64,000 nucleotides of DNA from Rubrolithibacter sp043763625 (GTDB taxonomy: Bacteria > Bacteroidota > Bacteroidia > Sphingobacteriales > Sphingobacteriaceae). The stretch lies in contig JAYULL010000124.1 in the NCBI GenBank assembly GCA_043763625.1, forward strand, positions 41,456-105,455. Direction: 5' to 3'. Below, one piece after another: positions 23,952 to 33,983 of the stretch. The notes under the pieces were generated by a model that was given only the letters and a program-made list of their open reading frames with translations, was not told where the DNA came from and did no database searches. Position numbers and translations under genes: made by a program. Each line of letters opens with the position of its first letter. Positions within the stretch are counted from its first letter, which is position 1.

Positions 23952-25177
23952 ACCCTTTTCTTAAGGGTGATGATAACATTCTTTGTTCGTTTTTCGCCTT
24001 TTGGAATGATCTGTAAAAGAAGACTGCGCTCGTTACCGGATTGAAGCATATTCGCTATTGCTTCTACTCCTAATTCGGATACGGGTTTAAAATTTACGCT
24101 TACAATTTCGTCGCCTTCCTTTAGGTTTACTTCTTCGCCCGGGGATGATTTTTCAACTCTTGAAACAATAATACGACTTAAATCAGGCCCGGCAGATGCC
24201 AACTCCAAACCGCTCATGTCATGTTCGAAAGGCTCTTTAAAGTAGATTCCCTTTTTTAAATACAAGCATTCTCTTTTATAGTCAAACACTACATCAAAAC
24301 GTTTAAGCACATAGTTGCCCAAATTTCCGTGGCGGTTAATGGAGAATAATTTCGAAGCCACATCTTTATAATCGGGAAAAGCGGCTGTCACTTTATTCAA
24401 CTCAAACTTCCCGATTTTCAAGCTTTTAACCCGCGCTACAAAACCGGTTATGGGCCCGGCTAAACCTACACCCAAGTTGGCTTCAACGTGTTTTTCCGGC
24501 AATTCAAATGGCAGCCCCTCATTAGTTTCAAGCGAAAGCGGATGTCCGGCACCTGTATCTATAATCAACTTGGTTAATATACTCTTGCCATTTTGCAGGG
24601 TAACTGCAGTTTCTAAGTAGGGTTTTCGATCTTCTATATTTATCGGAATTTTAAAACCTTTTTTCGGTACATAAAAAGCATCAGGTCGGTATAATGTGAG
24701 AGTATTGCCGGAGTAATTGATCTTTACTGTAAAGCTGTTAAAAAACTCATATCCTATTAACCCGTGAACCGGCATACCGGTATAACCTGAAAGATCGAAC
24801 GCTTCGTCTTTCAAAAAGGCAGCAGAGAAACTTCCTTGAATATACTCGGTTACGTTCATCTTGAGGTTACCGGTTATATAAGCACTTAAATCGCCTCCTT
24901 CGCCAAATCCTTTAATTTTTATATCACGTTTAAAAGTTATGTTGAGCGAGTCGATCAGCGAAGGATCTGTAAATAGAATCATACCTACTCCGGTGTCAAG
25001 TACAAAGTTGTAAGGCCCTTTATCGTTAACCATTATGGGGATGATGACTAAGCTCTTTACCATTTTAAAAGGTATTGAAATATGGCTGCGAGTATGAGCG
25101 TAAACAAAAGAGTTTTGAGCCAACGCAGTAGTGCATACAGATAAAAGTGCAAGTATTGCAACCGTTAAGCAGCGCAT
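23948..25177 (-). CDS. Retropepsin-like aspartyl protease with C-terminal PDZ domain
   Basis: From ATG 25177 the protein has 409 residues; an upstream TTG at 25201 is less likely. A signal peptide ends at ALAQ. Two retropepsin-like halves follow, each with an active-site motif: DTGVG near 60 and DTGAG near 207. A PDZ domain occupies about 315-400 (GPDLSRIIVSRVEKSSPGEE, EGDEIVSV). Having both aspartate motifs in one chain makes a self-contained pepsin-like pair. It should act in the periplasm; the substrate is unknown. Confidence 0.9.
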   Translation of the reverse strand: MRCLTVAILALLSVCTTALAQNSFVYAHTRSHISIPFKMVKSLVIIPIMVNDKGPYNFVLDTGVGMILFTDPSLIDSLNITFKRDIKIKGFGEGGDLSAYITGNLKMNVTEYIQGSFSAAFLKDEAFDLSGYTGMPVHGLIGYEFFNSFTVKINYSGNTLTLYRPDAFYVPKKGFKIPINIEDRKPYLETAVTLQNGKSILTKLIIDTGAGHPLSLETNEGLPFELPEKHVEANLGVGLAGPITGFVARVKSLKIGKFELNKVTAAFPDYKDVASKLFSINRHGNLGNYVLKRFDVVFDYKRECLYLKKGIYFKEPFEHDMSGLELASAGPDLSRIIVSRVEKSSPGEEVNLKEGDEIVSVNFKPVSELGVEAIANMLQSGNERSLLLQIIPKGEKRTKNVIITLKKRV

Positions 25178-25516
25178 TGAGTTAGCACGGTCCGGCACCA
25201 AGAATATTGAGGTTTATAAGGTCAATTTACGACTAATGCGAAGAAGTAGAAAGAAGTATTTTAAATGATAAAAACACTATTACAGGCCGGCAAAAAGAAA
25301 ACGAAAGCCGCCTAAATTTGCTTTTCACGCTTAACTTTTAATCTTTTTTAACAGGAAGAAAATGTTTTTTATACGAGGCGTTGCTTTTTCGGCTGCAAAT
25401 ATTGGACAATAGAACATTTAGGTTTTTTCTAAGAAGGAACCGGTTATTCAAATTCGCTATCCTTGTCTACAATATTTTAAACTTAACCTTGTACATTGTG
25501 TTTTACTTCAATAATT
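25178..25516. other. 339-bp divergent intergenic region
   Basis: No gene, RNA or repeat is supported here. The stretch separates the divergent aspartyl protease and DUF885 genes and should hold both promoters, but no good TAnnTTTG box was found. A short open frame with many basic residues at 25381-25578 is out of frame with DUF885 and overlaps its start, so it was not accepted. Confidence 0.5.
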
Positions 25517-27331
25517 ATGAGGAAAAGAATACTTCTTGCGTCCCTGCTTTTTTTAACTGGGATACAAATAGCCTGTAATCAAAACAAACAGAAAGGAAAA
25601 GACGAAAGCGGCGACTTTCCGAGGTTACTTGATACGTATTGGGACGAACGAGCTAAATTTTTCCCCTTAGATGCCACTCAACAGGGCGATAATCGCTATA
25701 ATAATTTGTTGCCGAACAGCCAAACTCAAGCATTTCGCAACTCGTTGAAGGCTTTCTATTATTCTTATAAATCCAAACTTCAAAACATAACGCGAGATGA
25801 ACTAAATAAGAACGAGCAAGTGAGTTATGACATTTTGAGTTATGAGTTAGATATGCAACTACAGGGAATCGCCTTGGGTCTGACCGACTACAATGCTTCT
25901 ATTCAAGTTTCTTACATGGTGCCTTTTCAACAGTTTTGGGGATTGCCGATTACAATGGGTCAACTAGGTTCCGGCACAGGTTTTCAGCCCTTTAAAACAT
26001 TTAAAGACTATGAAGACTGGTTAGGAAGAATTAAAGGATTTGCGGCCTGGACCGACTCGTCTATTACCAATTTCCGAAAGGGGATTGCAGAAGGAATGGT
26101 TTTGCCGAGAAGTCTGGTTGTGAAAATGATACCGCAAATGCAAGACATGGTTGCAGAAACTCCTGAAAAGAGCTTGTTCTTTGATCCTGTTAAGAATTTC
26201 CCAAAAGATTTTCCGGAAGCCGATAGACAAAAACTGACTGACTCCTACAGAAAGTCTATAACAGAACATATCTTTCCCTCATATCGAAAGTTGGCCGACT
26301 TTTTAAAGAACGAATATTTACCTAAAGCTCGCACCTCTACAGGTATTTCGGATGTTAAAACAGGCAAAGAAATTTACGCTTATTTGGTGAAGTATTGGAC
26401 AACCACAAATGAAACTCCTGAAGAAATTTATCAAACCGGCTTAGCCGAGGTAAAACGCATCCGCGGAGAAATGGAAACGGTAAAGAACGAAGTGAATTTT
26501 AAAGGGGATTTGCCCGCCTTTTTCCGATATATGCGCACTGATTCAAAATTCAAACCTTTTAAATCTCCTAAAGAAATTTTAACTGCTTTTGAAAATATTC
26601 ATAGAAAGATGGAACCCAATCTTAAAAAGATGTTTGGAAGAGTTCCTAAAACACCTTTCGAAATCCGGCAAACAGAAGCTTTCAGGGCGGCTTCGGCAAG
26701 TGCTGAGTATTTGCAGGGCTCGCCTGACGGAAAGCGACCCGGTATTTTTTACCTGCCCATTTTAGACGCGACCAAATTTAATTACACCTCCGGGATGGAA
26801 TCTTTATTTCTTCACGAAGCAATTCCGGGCCATCATTATCAAGTCTCTTTGCAACAAGAAAACGAAGATTTACCTAACTTCCGGCGTTTTGCTTGGTATG
26901 GCGCTTACGGGGAAGGCTATGCTCTTTATACCGAGTCGTTAGGCAAGGAGTTGGGTTTATATACAGATCCTTACCAATATATGGGAGCCTTGGGCGACGA
27001 GATACATCGTGCCATTCGCTTGGTTGTTGATGTGGCCATGCACAGCAAAGGAATGACTCGCGAACAAGCGATAACATACATGATGGAAAACGAAGCAATT
27101 GATGAGCAAGGAGCAACTGCCGAAATTGAACGCTACATGGCTATTCCTGCTCAAGCACTTTCTTACAAAGTGGGAGCATTGAAAATTCGGGAGTTGAGAT
27201 ATAAATATCAAAAGCTTTTAGGAAACAAATTTAAATTGTCCGACTTTCACGACGAGTTTTTAAAAGACGGGGTTATGCCTTTAGATCTCGTAGAAAAGAA
27301 AATGGACGCTTGGGCCGAGAAACAAAAGTAG
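25517..27331 (+). CDS. DUF885 family lipoprotein (metallopeptidase-like)
   Basis: From the ATG at 25517 (the frame is open 21 bp further upstream) the protein has 604 residues and a lipoprotein signal (lipobox IQIAC). It shows the DUF885 hallmarks: LFLHEAIPGHHYQ near 435, the HExxxxH-like zinc motif, then EGYALYTESLGKELG near 470 and a conserved RLVVDVAMHSKGMT block. The family resembles M32/M3-type zinc peptidases, so peptide hydrolysis in the periplasm is the best guess. It is transcribed alone, with the convergent DUF4197 gene 2 bp after its stop. Confidence 0.92.
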   Translation: MRKRILLASLLFLTGIQIACNQNKQKGKDESGDFPRLLDTYWDERAKFFPLDATQQGDNRYNNLLPNSQTQAFRNSLKAFYYSYKSKLQNITRDELNKNEQVSYDILSYELDMQLQGIALGLTDYNASIQVSYMVPFQQFWGLPITMGQLGSGTGFQPFKTFKDYEDWLGRIKGFAAWTDSSITNFRKGIAEGMVLPRSLVVKMIPQMQDMVAETPEKSLFFDPVKNFPKDFPEADRQKLTDSYRKSITEHIFPSYRKLADFLKNEYLPKARTSTGISDVKTGKEIYAYLVKYWTTTNETPEEIYQTGLAEVKRIRGEMETVKNEVNFKGDLPAFFRYMRTDSKFKPFKSPKEILTAFENIHRKMEPNLKKMFGRVPKTPFEIRQTEAFRAASASAEYLQGSPDGKRPGIFYLPILDATKFNYTSGMESLFLHEAIPGHHYQVSLQQENEDLPNFRRFAWYGAYGEGYALYTESLGKELGLYTDPYQYMGALGDEIHRAIRLVVDVAMHSKGMTREQAITYMMENEAIDEQGATAEIERYMAIPAQALSYKVGALKIRELRYKYQKLLGNKFKLSDFHDEFLKDGVMPLDLVEKKMDAWAEKQK

Positions 27332-27333
27332 CT

Positions 27334-28071
27334 CTAAAAAGTACCTTGTTTGTTTGCATCGGCATAACCGAAAACTTTTTGCAGGAGCATCGAGTTTCTT
27401 GCAGATACATTCTCGCGAATCTTTAATTCTTCCTTGGCTATTTCTACAAATAAACCTTCTATGGCTTTTTGGGTTACATATTCTTCCAAATCGGGATTAA
27501 CTTTCGAAACCAAAGGAATCTGATTGTATCTCGAAGTAACGTCGCCCCAATACTTGGTTGCGCCTACTTTTTGCAGACTTGCTCGAATAATAGGACTAAA
27601 TTTGTTTTGGAGTTGAACTGACGTTACACGTTTAAAATATTGTGTAGCGGCATCAGTTCGGCTCCCCAACAAAATATTAGCTGCGTCATTAATTGTCATT
27701 TGCTTTATTGCACCTATAAAAATAGGCTTTGCCTCCGTAGCTGCGTCTTCTGCTGCACGATTTAAACTTAAGATTACGTTATCGCAAAGTTGATTTAATC
27801 CCAGGGTTCTTAAAGTTTTTTCAACTCTTTGCGCTTCCGGCGGGAAAAGAATTTTTATGGCCATATTTTCAAAAAAGCCGTCTTTAGCCGAAAGCCTGTC
27901 GGAGCCGTTGCCGGTTCCTGTTTCTAAAGCTTGTTTTAAACCTAAAGCTATTTCTGCCGGAGAAGGTTTACCTAAGGTTTGCGACAGAATTTTTGCCCCT
28001 TGATTAAGTGTTTCGCAGCTTGTCAGGATAGTTATTAATCCTACTATAAATAACGGTACAGCTTTTTTCAT
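27334..28071 (-). CDS. DUF4197 family lipoprotein
   Basis: The 245-residue protein starts at ATG 28071 with a lipoprotein signal (lipobox LTSC near residue 19). It follows the DUF4197 pattern closely: GLKQALETG, ILFPPEAQRVEKTLRTLG, NRAAEDAA, MTINDAANILLG, and a C-terminal EEYVTQKAIEGLF block. The domain is all-helical and of unknown function; members are found in Gram-negative envelopes. It is transcribed alone. The gap to the upstream histidine kinase is 128 bp, so it probably has its own promoter. Confidence 0.9.
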   Translation of the reverse strand: MKKAVPLFIVGLITILTSCETLNQGAKILSQTLGKPSPAEIALGLKQALETGTGNGSDRLSAKDGFFENMAIKILFPPEAQRVEKTLRTLGLNQLCDNVILSLNRAAEDAATEAKPIFIGAIKQMTINDAANILLGSRTDAATQYFKRVTSVQLQNKFSPIIRASLQKVGATKYWGDVTSRYNQIPLVSKVNPDLEEYVTQKAIEGLFVEIAKEELKIRENVSARNSMLLQKVFGYADANKQGTF

Positions 28072-28199
28072 GATGTGAGGCTTAAACCTTTTAATATTAT
28101 TGTGACTAATCAATTTGAGAAAACGAGTCGAAACCGGGTACTGTTACGGTAAAAGAAAAACTATGTTAAATTTTCTTTTATCAAAATACCGGGAAACTA

Positions 28200-31100
28200 C
28201 TAAACAGTTGGTATATCAATAAAAAAACTTGTGCCTTCGTTATCGTTAGTTTTAAAACTAACAGAACCCGCCATGTTTTCTACTGCTTGCTTAACAAAAG
28301 CCAAACCCAACCCTGTACCGGAACTTTTAGTAGTAAAATTTGGATGAAAAATACGATCACGCAGGTTTTCGGGAATTCCCTTCCCGTTATCTGTAACGGT
28401 AAGATGTGCTGTGCCTCTCCGCTCTTCAAGTATGACTTTTATGTGTCCGTCAACATAATCAGGTATCGCTTCTACAGCATTTTTTAACAGGTTATTAAAT
28501 ATTCTGAGCAAATAGTCTCTGTCGCCTTTGATCGTTACATTATTTCCCGACTTGTTTTCGAACTCGATTTGCAGATCATTAAGCTTGCTGAACACTTGAA
28601 TGGATTGCAATATAACCTCCGGTAGGTTAACGTCAGTAAAAGTAGTGTCGGGAATTTTTGCGAAGTTCGAAAACTCCGAAGCGATTTGTGACAAACTTTC
28701 AATTTGTTCAATAAACGATTTACTGAACTTCTCAAACTTCTTCGAAAAGTTCGGGTCGTTTTCTTTCCAAGATTTCTCAAGCAATTGAACACCTAATTTT
28801 AGCGGAGTAAGCGGATTTTTGATTTCGTGTGCAATTTGTTTTGCCATTTCTCGCCAAGCGCTTTCCCGTTCAGATTTTGCCAGCCTATAGGCATTATCTT
28901 CGAGTGCCGAAATCATTTTGTTGTATTCGATAATTAGCCTTCCAATCTCGTCGTCGCGTTTCCATACAATAGGTTCATTTTTGGTGCCTATTTTAATTTT
29001 ACTTAAACTCTCTTGAATAAGGGTGAGCGGATAAGTGATCTTATTGGCGACAAATACCGCGAAAAAACCGATAGTAACCAACACCAATGCATAAATGTTT
29101 ATCAATGTGTTTAAAAAAGTATTGAGCTGCTTATTTGCGTTTTTCGAATAGTTGTAATTTGGTAATGAGAGAAAAGCAATAATTTTATTTTTAGAATTTC
29201 TTATAGGCTTATAGGCAGTTAAATAATTGAGCTTTCCTGCTTTTTCTTTATCAATAAACTCAGACCGCTTCAGTTTTTTCAAATTAACAAAGGCAGTCGG
29301 GCTTATTCTGTCGGCCTGTATTCCGTATTCGAAAATCTTGGGCTGCGTAGTTTTTAGAAGTTTACCGGAAATGTCGTAAAGGTTTAAATCGATTGCATTT
29401 ACATCAGCAAACAAATTGTCACTTAATACATCACGTTTTAAGTCATCCATATATAACAATTTGCTTTCCAAACCACGAGCAATTTGTTCGCTGCGATCAA
29501 GCAAAATAGTATTTTGTTCTTGCCTGTATTGATGTAAAATGCTGAAATAGGTTATTAAACCTACGATAATTAAAGTAGTGATGATTGCACTCACCATCGA
29601 TGCCTGAATACGTGTTCTATATAAAATTTTATTGCGATACACCAAATAGCTCCAATTGAATTTATGCAAGTTTAACCGATGATGTGAGATATTTAGAATA
29701 AGCCAATGCAGTAATAACACGATAATAAAGAATAACAACAGCACTAAAAATAAAAATGAAACAGAAGCAATTTGCTGCAAAATGGTCGGCACGTCTTTAC
29801 TGATAACTACCAGATTGTTTTTGTCCGGCTTAAAAAAAAGATGATCGTAACCGTCCGTCTCTAAGAACTTGTACCGATAAGTACTACCCCTGTATCGCGA
29901 GTTTTTTAGTGGATAGATATACTTGCCGTGTTGTGTAACTAAATTATTGTTCCGGTAAAAAGCAACAGAGTAACTACGCAATCCCTCTTGGCTTGGGGGA
30001 TTGCCTTCCATTAAAACTTCGGGAAAGTTAGATTGCGAAAAGGTTCTTGCTTTTAACTCAACAACAAGCCCGGTATTGGTATTTTGAAGGGGTAAAACCG
30101 CAAAATAGTTATAACCACCCTTTTTAGCTGTAGAGTAATAGAAATACCGGCTTATTTTTAAGGATCCGGAAGGTATCGAACCTTGAAACCCCGCAACTTT
30201 GGGTTTCACAGAATCAGTTGTACCGGGCAACTTTAAAAGGAATGCCTTAAACTCGTATTTCGACAGGTAGCCGTCGAAATAATCCCGCTTTAATTTATTA
30301 TAAAGGTCGTCTATTAAATTTCTACTTACTAAATCTAAAACAGTTTGGTCTGCAACAATTCTATTTTCGACTGCCCTAAAGGCACTAATAGCGGTATAAT
30401 CCTTTGTACCTGTAAATTCTGTTGCAAATTTTACACGTTGCTTTTGTTCCTTTTTAAATTGGTATTGAGAAAGCTTTACAGAAGAAATTACGGCAAATGC
30501 GAGCAGAGTAAAAACAAAGACAGGCAAGTTATAACTATTGTTACCTTCAAAATATGCTTTTCCTCGTAAGAAAATCACTATTGCAAAAATTATAAAAATC
30601 AAGTTAAAATCGCCTGCCAATAATTTAAAAAGCAGCACTGCGGCTACTGATATTATAAATAACGTTAAGCGTAATCCGGGATCAATGGATATGGTTTTAG
30701 CTGCGGGCAACATTACTTCCAGCAGCAAATAGAGATTTAAGATCCCGACACAAAGCAGTATAATGCAGAGCCAACTAAAGCCTGAGAGATTAATAATATC
30801 GGTGAGATCGAAATTTATTTTTAATCGGGTAATGAGGCCGGCAAAAAGTTGATCGGTTTGTACAGCAATAAGGGTTAAAATCAAACCCATAAGCAGTAAT
30901 ACTAAAGATCCCCGGTTTGGTTTAAGATTTTGAAATAGCTTTATTTTATCTCGACAGTAATAACAGAAGACAAGCAACCAACTAAATCCAAGTTCGTTAA
31001 TCAAGAAATCGCCAACTGAAGGGAATAATTTGTTATAATAATAATATTGCGGATTAAAAATTGCTATGTCGAAACGATTTTCGAGCCGGGGGAACTGCAA

Positions 31101-31871
31101 GTACAACAACCGAATTATACAGAACGAGCATAAAATCAGTAAAATTGCCGGAATCACTTTTCCTTTACCCGCGAGTGTAATACAAATACCGGTAATGAGT
31201 ATGACGGTGCATATCACTGCTAAGATCCATGCTAATAATTCAAATTTAGAATAAACACTCTCTAATACCGGGTTGCGCAGTTTAACTGAAAACAAATATT
31301 TTCCGTTAATACTATGAACGCTGTAGGTATCTTTCGCAACACCGGAAGATATATCCAATCGCCGGTTTTTGGTCAGGTCTTCCTCAAAATCATTAGATAA
31401 ATAACTGTTTTTAACAGGGTACGAGTACTTTACCGGGATTATAAAAACAATAGATTCAGGGCCTACAGTTTGCTTTATAATTTCGAAACTCCCGTTACCT
31501 GACTTTATAATTCGGTTTTCGTTTTTGAGGCCTGCGTCATTTTCTCTAACAAAATTATTGCCGGTCCAAAAGGTTAAAGCACCGTTTTTGTAAGTGTTTA
31601 TGTAAATGTTGTTAACAGCGGTAAATGTTGTGATAAGCTCCTGTTGAAGAGCTTCGTTACCGGGTGCTGACAAGATTTTTTGAATGCGGTTCTTGTCTTT
31701 AAGGATATCGTAAACCAGCGTTTCTTTTCTCTGCAGGTTTCTTTCAATTTCCTTGGCTCCCGATTCTATAACATCTTCTTTATGATAAGTAAGATTAAGA
31801 GTTAAAGCCGTAGCTACAAAACTTAACGTAAGCAAAAGTAAAAGCAACCTTATCTTTAAAGAATTACTCAC
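28200..31871 (-). CDS. Large membrane sensor histidine kinase (NtrY-like)
   Basis: The 1223-residue protein begins at a GTG. A first membrane segment (about 6-24) and a 180-residue extracytoplasmic domain are followed by a block of about eight to ten membrane helices (210-460). A second extracytoplasmic region to about 700, a membrane pair, a third sensor region, and a final segment before a HAMP domain near 945-990 follow. The catalytic core holds the phospho-acceptor His in AHEIKNPLTPLKL (about 1010) and the HATPase motifs, with GKGIPENL and GTGLGL near the end. No response regulator gene is adjacent. Its ligand is unknown. It lies 56 bp after fabD. Confidence 0.93.
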   Translation of the reverse strand: MSNSLKIRLLLLLLTLSFVATALTLNLTYHKEDVIESGAKEIERNLQRKETLVYDILKDKNRIQKILSAPGNEALQQELITTFTAVNNIYINTYKNGALTFWTGNNFVRENDAGLKNENRIIKSGNGSFEIIKQTVGPESIVFIIPVKYSYPVKNSYLSNDFEEDLTKNRRLDISSGVAKDTYSVHSINGKYLFSVKLRNPVLESVYSKFELLAWILAVICTVILITGICITLAGKGKVIPAILLILCSFCIIRLLYLQFPRLENRFDIAIFNPQYYYYNKLFPSVGDFLINELGFSWLLVFCYYCRDKIKLFQNLKPNRGSLVLLLMGLILTLIAVQTDQLFAGLITRLKINFDLTDIINLSGFSWLCIILLCVGILNLYLLLEVMLPAAKTISIDPGLRLTLFIISVAAVLLFKLLAGDFNLIFIIFAIVIFLRGKAYFEGNNSYNLPVFVFTLLAFAVISSVKLSQYQFKKEQKQRVKFATEFTGTKDYTAISAFRAVENRIVADQTVLDLVSRNLIDDLYNKLKRDYFDGYLSKYEFKAFLLKLPGTTDSVKPKVAGFQGSIPSGSLKISRYFYYSTAKKGGYNYFAVLPLQNTNTGLVVELKARTFSQSNFPEVLMEGNPPSQEGLRSYSVAFYRNNNLVTQHGKYIYPLKNSRYRGSTYRYKFLETDGYDHLFFKPDKNNLVVISKDVPTILQQIASVSFLFLVLLLFFIIVLLLHWLILNISHHRLNLHKFNWSYLVYRNKILYRTRIQASMVSAIITTLIIVGLITYFSILHQYRQEQNTILLDRSEQIARGLESKLLYMDDLKRDVLSDNLFADVNAIDLNLYDISGKLLKTTQPKIFEYGIQADRISPTAFVNLKKLKRSEFIDKEKAGKLNYLTAYKPIRNSKNKIIAFLSLPNYNYSKNANKQLNTFLNTLINIYALVLVTIGFFAVFVANKITYPLTLIQESLSKIKIGTKNEPIVWKRDDEIGRLIIEYNKMISALEDNAYRLAKSERESAWREMAKQIAHEIKNPLTPLKLGVQLLEKSWKENDPNFSKKFEKFSKSFIEQIESLSQIASEFSNFAKIPDTTFTDVNLPEVILQSIQVFSKLNDLQIEFENKSGNNVTIKGDRDYLLRIFNNLLKNAVEAIPDYVDGHIKVILEERRGTAHLTVTDNGKGIPENLRDRIFHPNFTTKSSGTGLGLAFVKQAVENMAGSVSFKTNDNEGTSFFIDIPTV

Positions 31872-31927
31872 AGTAGATAGAAGCTTAAGTAAAATTACAA
31901 TCCGAGGCTTTTCTTTGCCACGCTTAA

Positions 31928-32809
31928 TTAAGCAAAAGAAGCACTTTTTGTTTCTACGGTGCGTTCCACTTTTTTAATTAAACCCTGCAACACGTTTCCG
32001 GGGCCCACTTCCGTAAACGAGGTTGCACCGTCCTCTAACATCTTTTTTACGGTTTGGGTCCACCGCACTGCGCCTGTAAGTTGCGCTATTAAATTATGCT
32101 TAATATCGCTTATGTGCCTATACGGCTTTGCATCTATGTTTTGATAAATAGGGCAACCCGGTTCTTTAATTTCTATAGCTGCTATAGCCGCCTCAAGCTC
32201 AACTCGTGCAGCTTCCATTAAGGGCGAATGAAAGGCTCCTCCTACATTAAGTTTTAAGGCTCGTTTAGCGCCGCGTTCGGTTAATAATGCACATGCTTTA
32301 TCAACCCCTTCAACACTGCCCGAAATTACCAATTGCCCCGGGCAGTTGTAATTCGCCGGCACCACAATTTCGCTTACCATTTGGCAAACTTCTTCTACCG
32401 TATAATCATCCAATCCCAAAATTGCAGCCATTGCCGAAGGTTGAATTTGACAAGCTTTTTGCATGGCATTTGCACGAGCAGCAACTAATCGTAGTCCGTC
32501 TTCAAATGTTAAAGCTCCGGTTGCAACGAGTGCAGAAAACTCGCCTAAAGAATGCCCTGCAACCATGCCGGGTTTAAAGTCAGCCAATACGGATGCAAGA
32601 ATAGTAGAATGTAAATATATGGCGGGTTGTGTTACGTTGGTTTGCTTCAGTTCTTCCTCGGTTCCGTTAAACATTACATCCGTAATCCTAAAACCCAAGA
32701 TTTCATTGGCTTTTTCAAACAGTTCTTTTGCTTTGCCGGACTGTTCATAAAGGTCTTTCCCCATACCCGGAAATTGCGAACCCTGACCCGGAAAAACGTA
32801 TGCTTTCAT
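31928..32809 (-). CDS. fabD: Malonyl-CoA:ACP transacylase
   Basis: FabD loads malonyl groups onto acyl carrier protein for fatty-acid synthesis. The 293-residue protein has the oxyanion-hole start FPGQGSQ (6-12), the nucleophile S87 in GHSLGE, the conserved Arg near 112, and the catalytic His in GAFHSPLM (about 193). The length is normal. It is downstream of folE (16 bp) in the minus-strand run queD-folE-fabD and not within a fab cluster. Confidence 0.96.
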   Translation of the reverse strand: MKAYVFPGQGSQFPGMGKDLYEQSGKAKELFEKANEILGFRITDVMFNGTEEELKQTNVTQPAIYLHSTILASVLADFKPGMVAGHSLGEFSALVATGALTFEDGLRLVAARANAMQKACQIQPSAMAAILGLDDYTVEEVCQMVSEIVVPANYNCPGQLVISGSVEGVDKACALLTERGAKRALKLNVGGAFHSPLMEAARVELEAAIAAIEIKEPGCPIYQNIDAKPYRHISDIKHNLIAQLTGAVRWTQTVKKMLEDGATSFTEVGPGNVLQGLIKKVERTVETKSASFA

Positions 32810-32825
32810 TCGATAAAATTGAAGG

Positions 32826-33467
32826 TTAATCTAAACTTGCTGTAATTAATCTTAAAAACTCCGCCCGAGTTCTTTCCTGTATAAACGCTCCGGTAAATGC
32901 CGAAGTTGTGGTAACAGAATTTTGCTTTTGAACGCCACGCATAGACATACAGAGGTGCTTGCACTCCATAACTACAGCTACACCCATCGGATTCAGAGTG
33001 TTCTGAATGCAGTCTCTTATCTCGTTTGTTAACCGTTCTTGCACCTGTAGTCGGCGTGAGTAAGCATCCACCACCCGCGGAATTTTGCTTAGCCCCACAA
33101 TATATCCGTCGGGGATATAAGCTACGTGCACCTTCCCGAAAAAGGGTAGCATATGATGCTCGCACATGGAGTAAACTTCTATGTCTTTAACAACAACCAT
33201 TTGGCTGTACTCTTCTTTAAACATAGCTCCTTTTAAAATTTCTTCGGGCTTTAGGTCGTAACCGTGGGTTAAAAAAGTGAGAGCTTTTGCAACTCGCTCG
33301 GGCGTTTTCAATAAACCTTCACGATTCGGGTCTTCGCCAAGTTGAGTAAGAATATCGGAATAGTTGGAAGCCAGGCGTTCAATTTTTGCATCATTGTATC
33401 GGTCTATTTTTTTGTAACCGTCCGGTTCAATATCGGTCGGAAATTGCTGTGCTTTTTGTTCCTCCAT
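32826..33467 (-). CDS. folE: GTP cyclohydrolase I
   Basis: FolE converts GTP to 7,8-dihydroneopterin triphosphate, the first step of folate and the queuosine/pterin pathways. The 213-residue protein shows the zinc ligands Cys and His in SMCEHHMLPFFG (near 105) and Cys in CKHLCMSMRG (near 175), and the GKVHVAYIP block. The length fits the family. It follows the QueD-like gene after 3 bp and precedes fabD by 16 bp, so pterin enzymes are co-transcribed. Confidence 0.97.
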   Translation of the reverse strand: MEEQKAQQFPTDIEPDGYKKIDRYNDAKIERLASNYSDILTQLGEDPNREGLLKTPERVAKALTFLTHGYDLKPEEILKGAMFKEEYSQMVVVKDIEVYSMCEHHMLPFFGKVHVAYIPDGYIVGLSKIPRVVDAYSRRLQVQERLTNEIRDCIQNTLNPMGVAVVMECKHLCMSMRGVQKQNSVTTTSAFTGAFIQERTRAEFLRLITASLD

Positions 33468-33470
33468 TAT

Positions 33471-33884
33471 TTATTCGCCTTTGTATTCTACAAAATTATT
33501 TTCTGTTTCTGCGAGCCTTATTTTATGAAGTTTTGCACCTTTTATCTCAATCGGCGATTTCAATTGATTGAAGATTTCTACCGCCAAAACTTCAGTCGAT
33601 GACATCTTTCCCTTCATAAAGTCAACATCAAGATTGATGTTTCTATGATCCAATTTATCGGTAACATAGGTCCTGATAATATTTTTTAAATCTCTTAAAT
33701 CTATTAAGAAGCCTGTTTCCGGGTTTATTTCACCTTTAACTGTTACAAACAATTCGTAGTTGTGCCCGTGCCAATTGGGGTTAGAACATTTACCGAAAAC
33801 CTCCAAGTTTTTCTCTTCGCTCCACTCTTCGTGAAAAAGTTTATGGGCCGAGTTAAAACGCTCTCTTCTTGTAATGTAAATCAT
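33471..33884 (-). CDS. 6-carboxytetrahydropterin synthase / 6-pyruvoyl-tetrahydropterin synthase family
   Basis: The 137-residue protein has the zinc-binding histidines of the family: His in FNSAHKL (near 15) and the HGHNY pair near 39-43. The catalytic Cys in FGKCSNPNWHG precedes them, and the second acidic-His site lies near TDKLDHRNLN-like sequence around 95. The Cys24-type loop points to a QueD-like reaction (queuosine precursor), but PTPS activity cannot be excluded. It heads the queD-folE-fabD run, divergent from mqnB by 99 bp. Confidence 0.9.
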   Translation of the reverse strand: MIYITRRERFNSAHKLFHEEWSEEKNLEVFGKCSNPNWHGHNYELFVTVKGEINPETGFLIDLRDLKNIIRTYVTDKLDHRNINLDVDFMKGKMSSTEVLAVEIFNQLKSPIEIKGAKLHKIRLAETENNFVEYKGE

Positions 33885-33970
33885 CGTAAAAAATATGCCG
33901 TAAACTTAACTAAAATTTTCCCTTATAATTTTATTGGCACCTAAAGACGGCTTTTAGACAAAGTTGTACC

Positions 33971-33978
33971 TAAATTTG
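33971..33978 (+). promoter_or_regulatory. Candidate -7 box very close to the mqnB start
   Basis: TAAATTTG matches TAnnTTTG and ends only 5 bp before the mqnB ATG (33984). If used, the transcript would start at or near the A of the start codon. The -33 region has no clear TTG at the right distance, so confidence is limited. Confidence 0.4.
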
Positions 33979-33983
33979 GCGAA

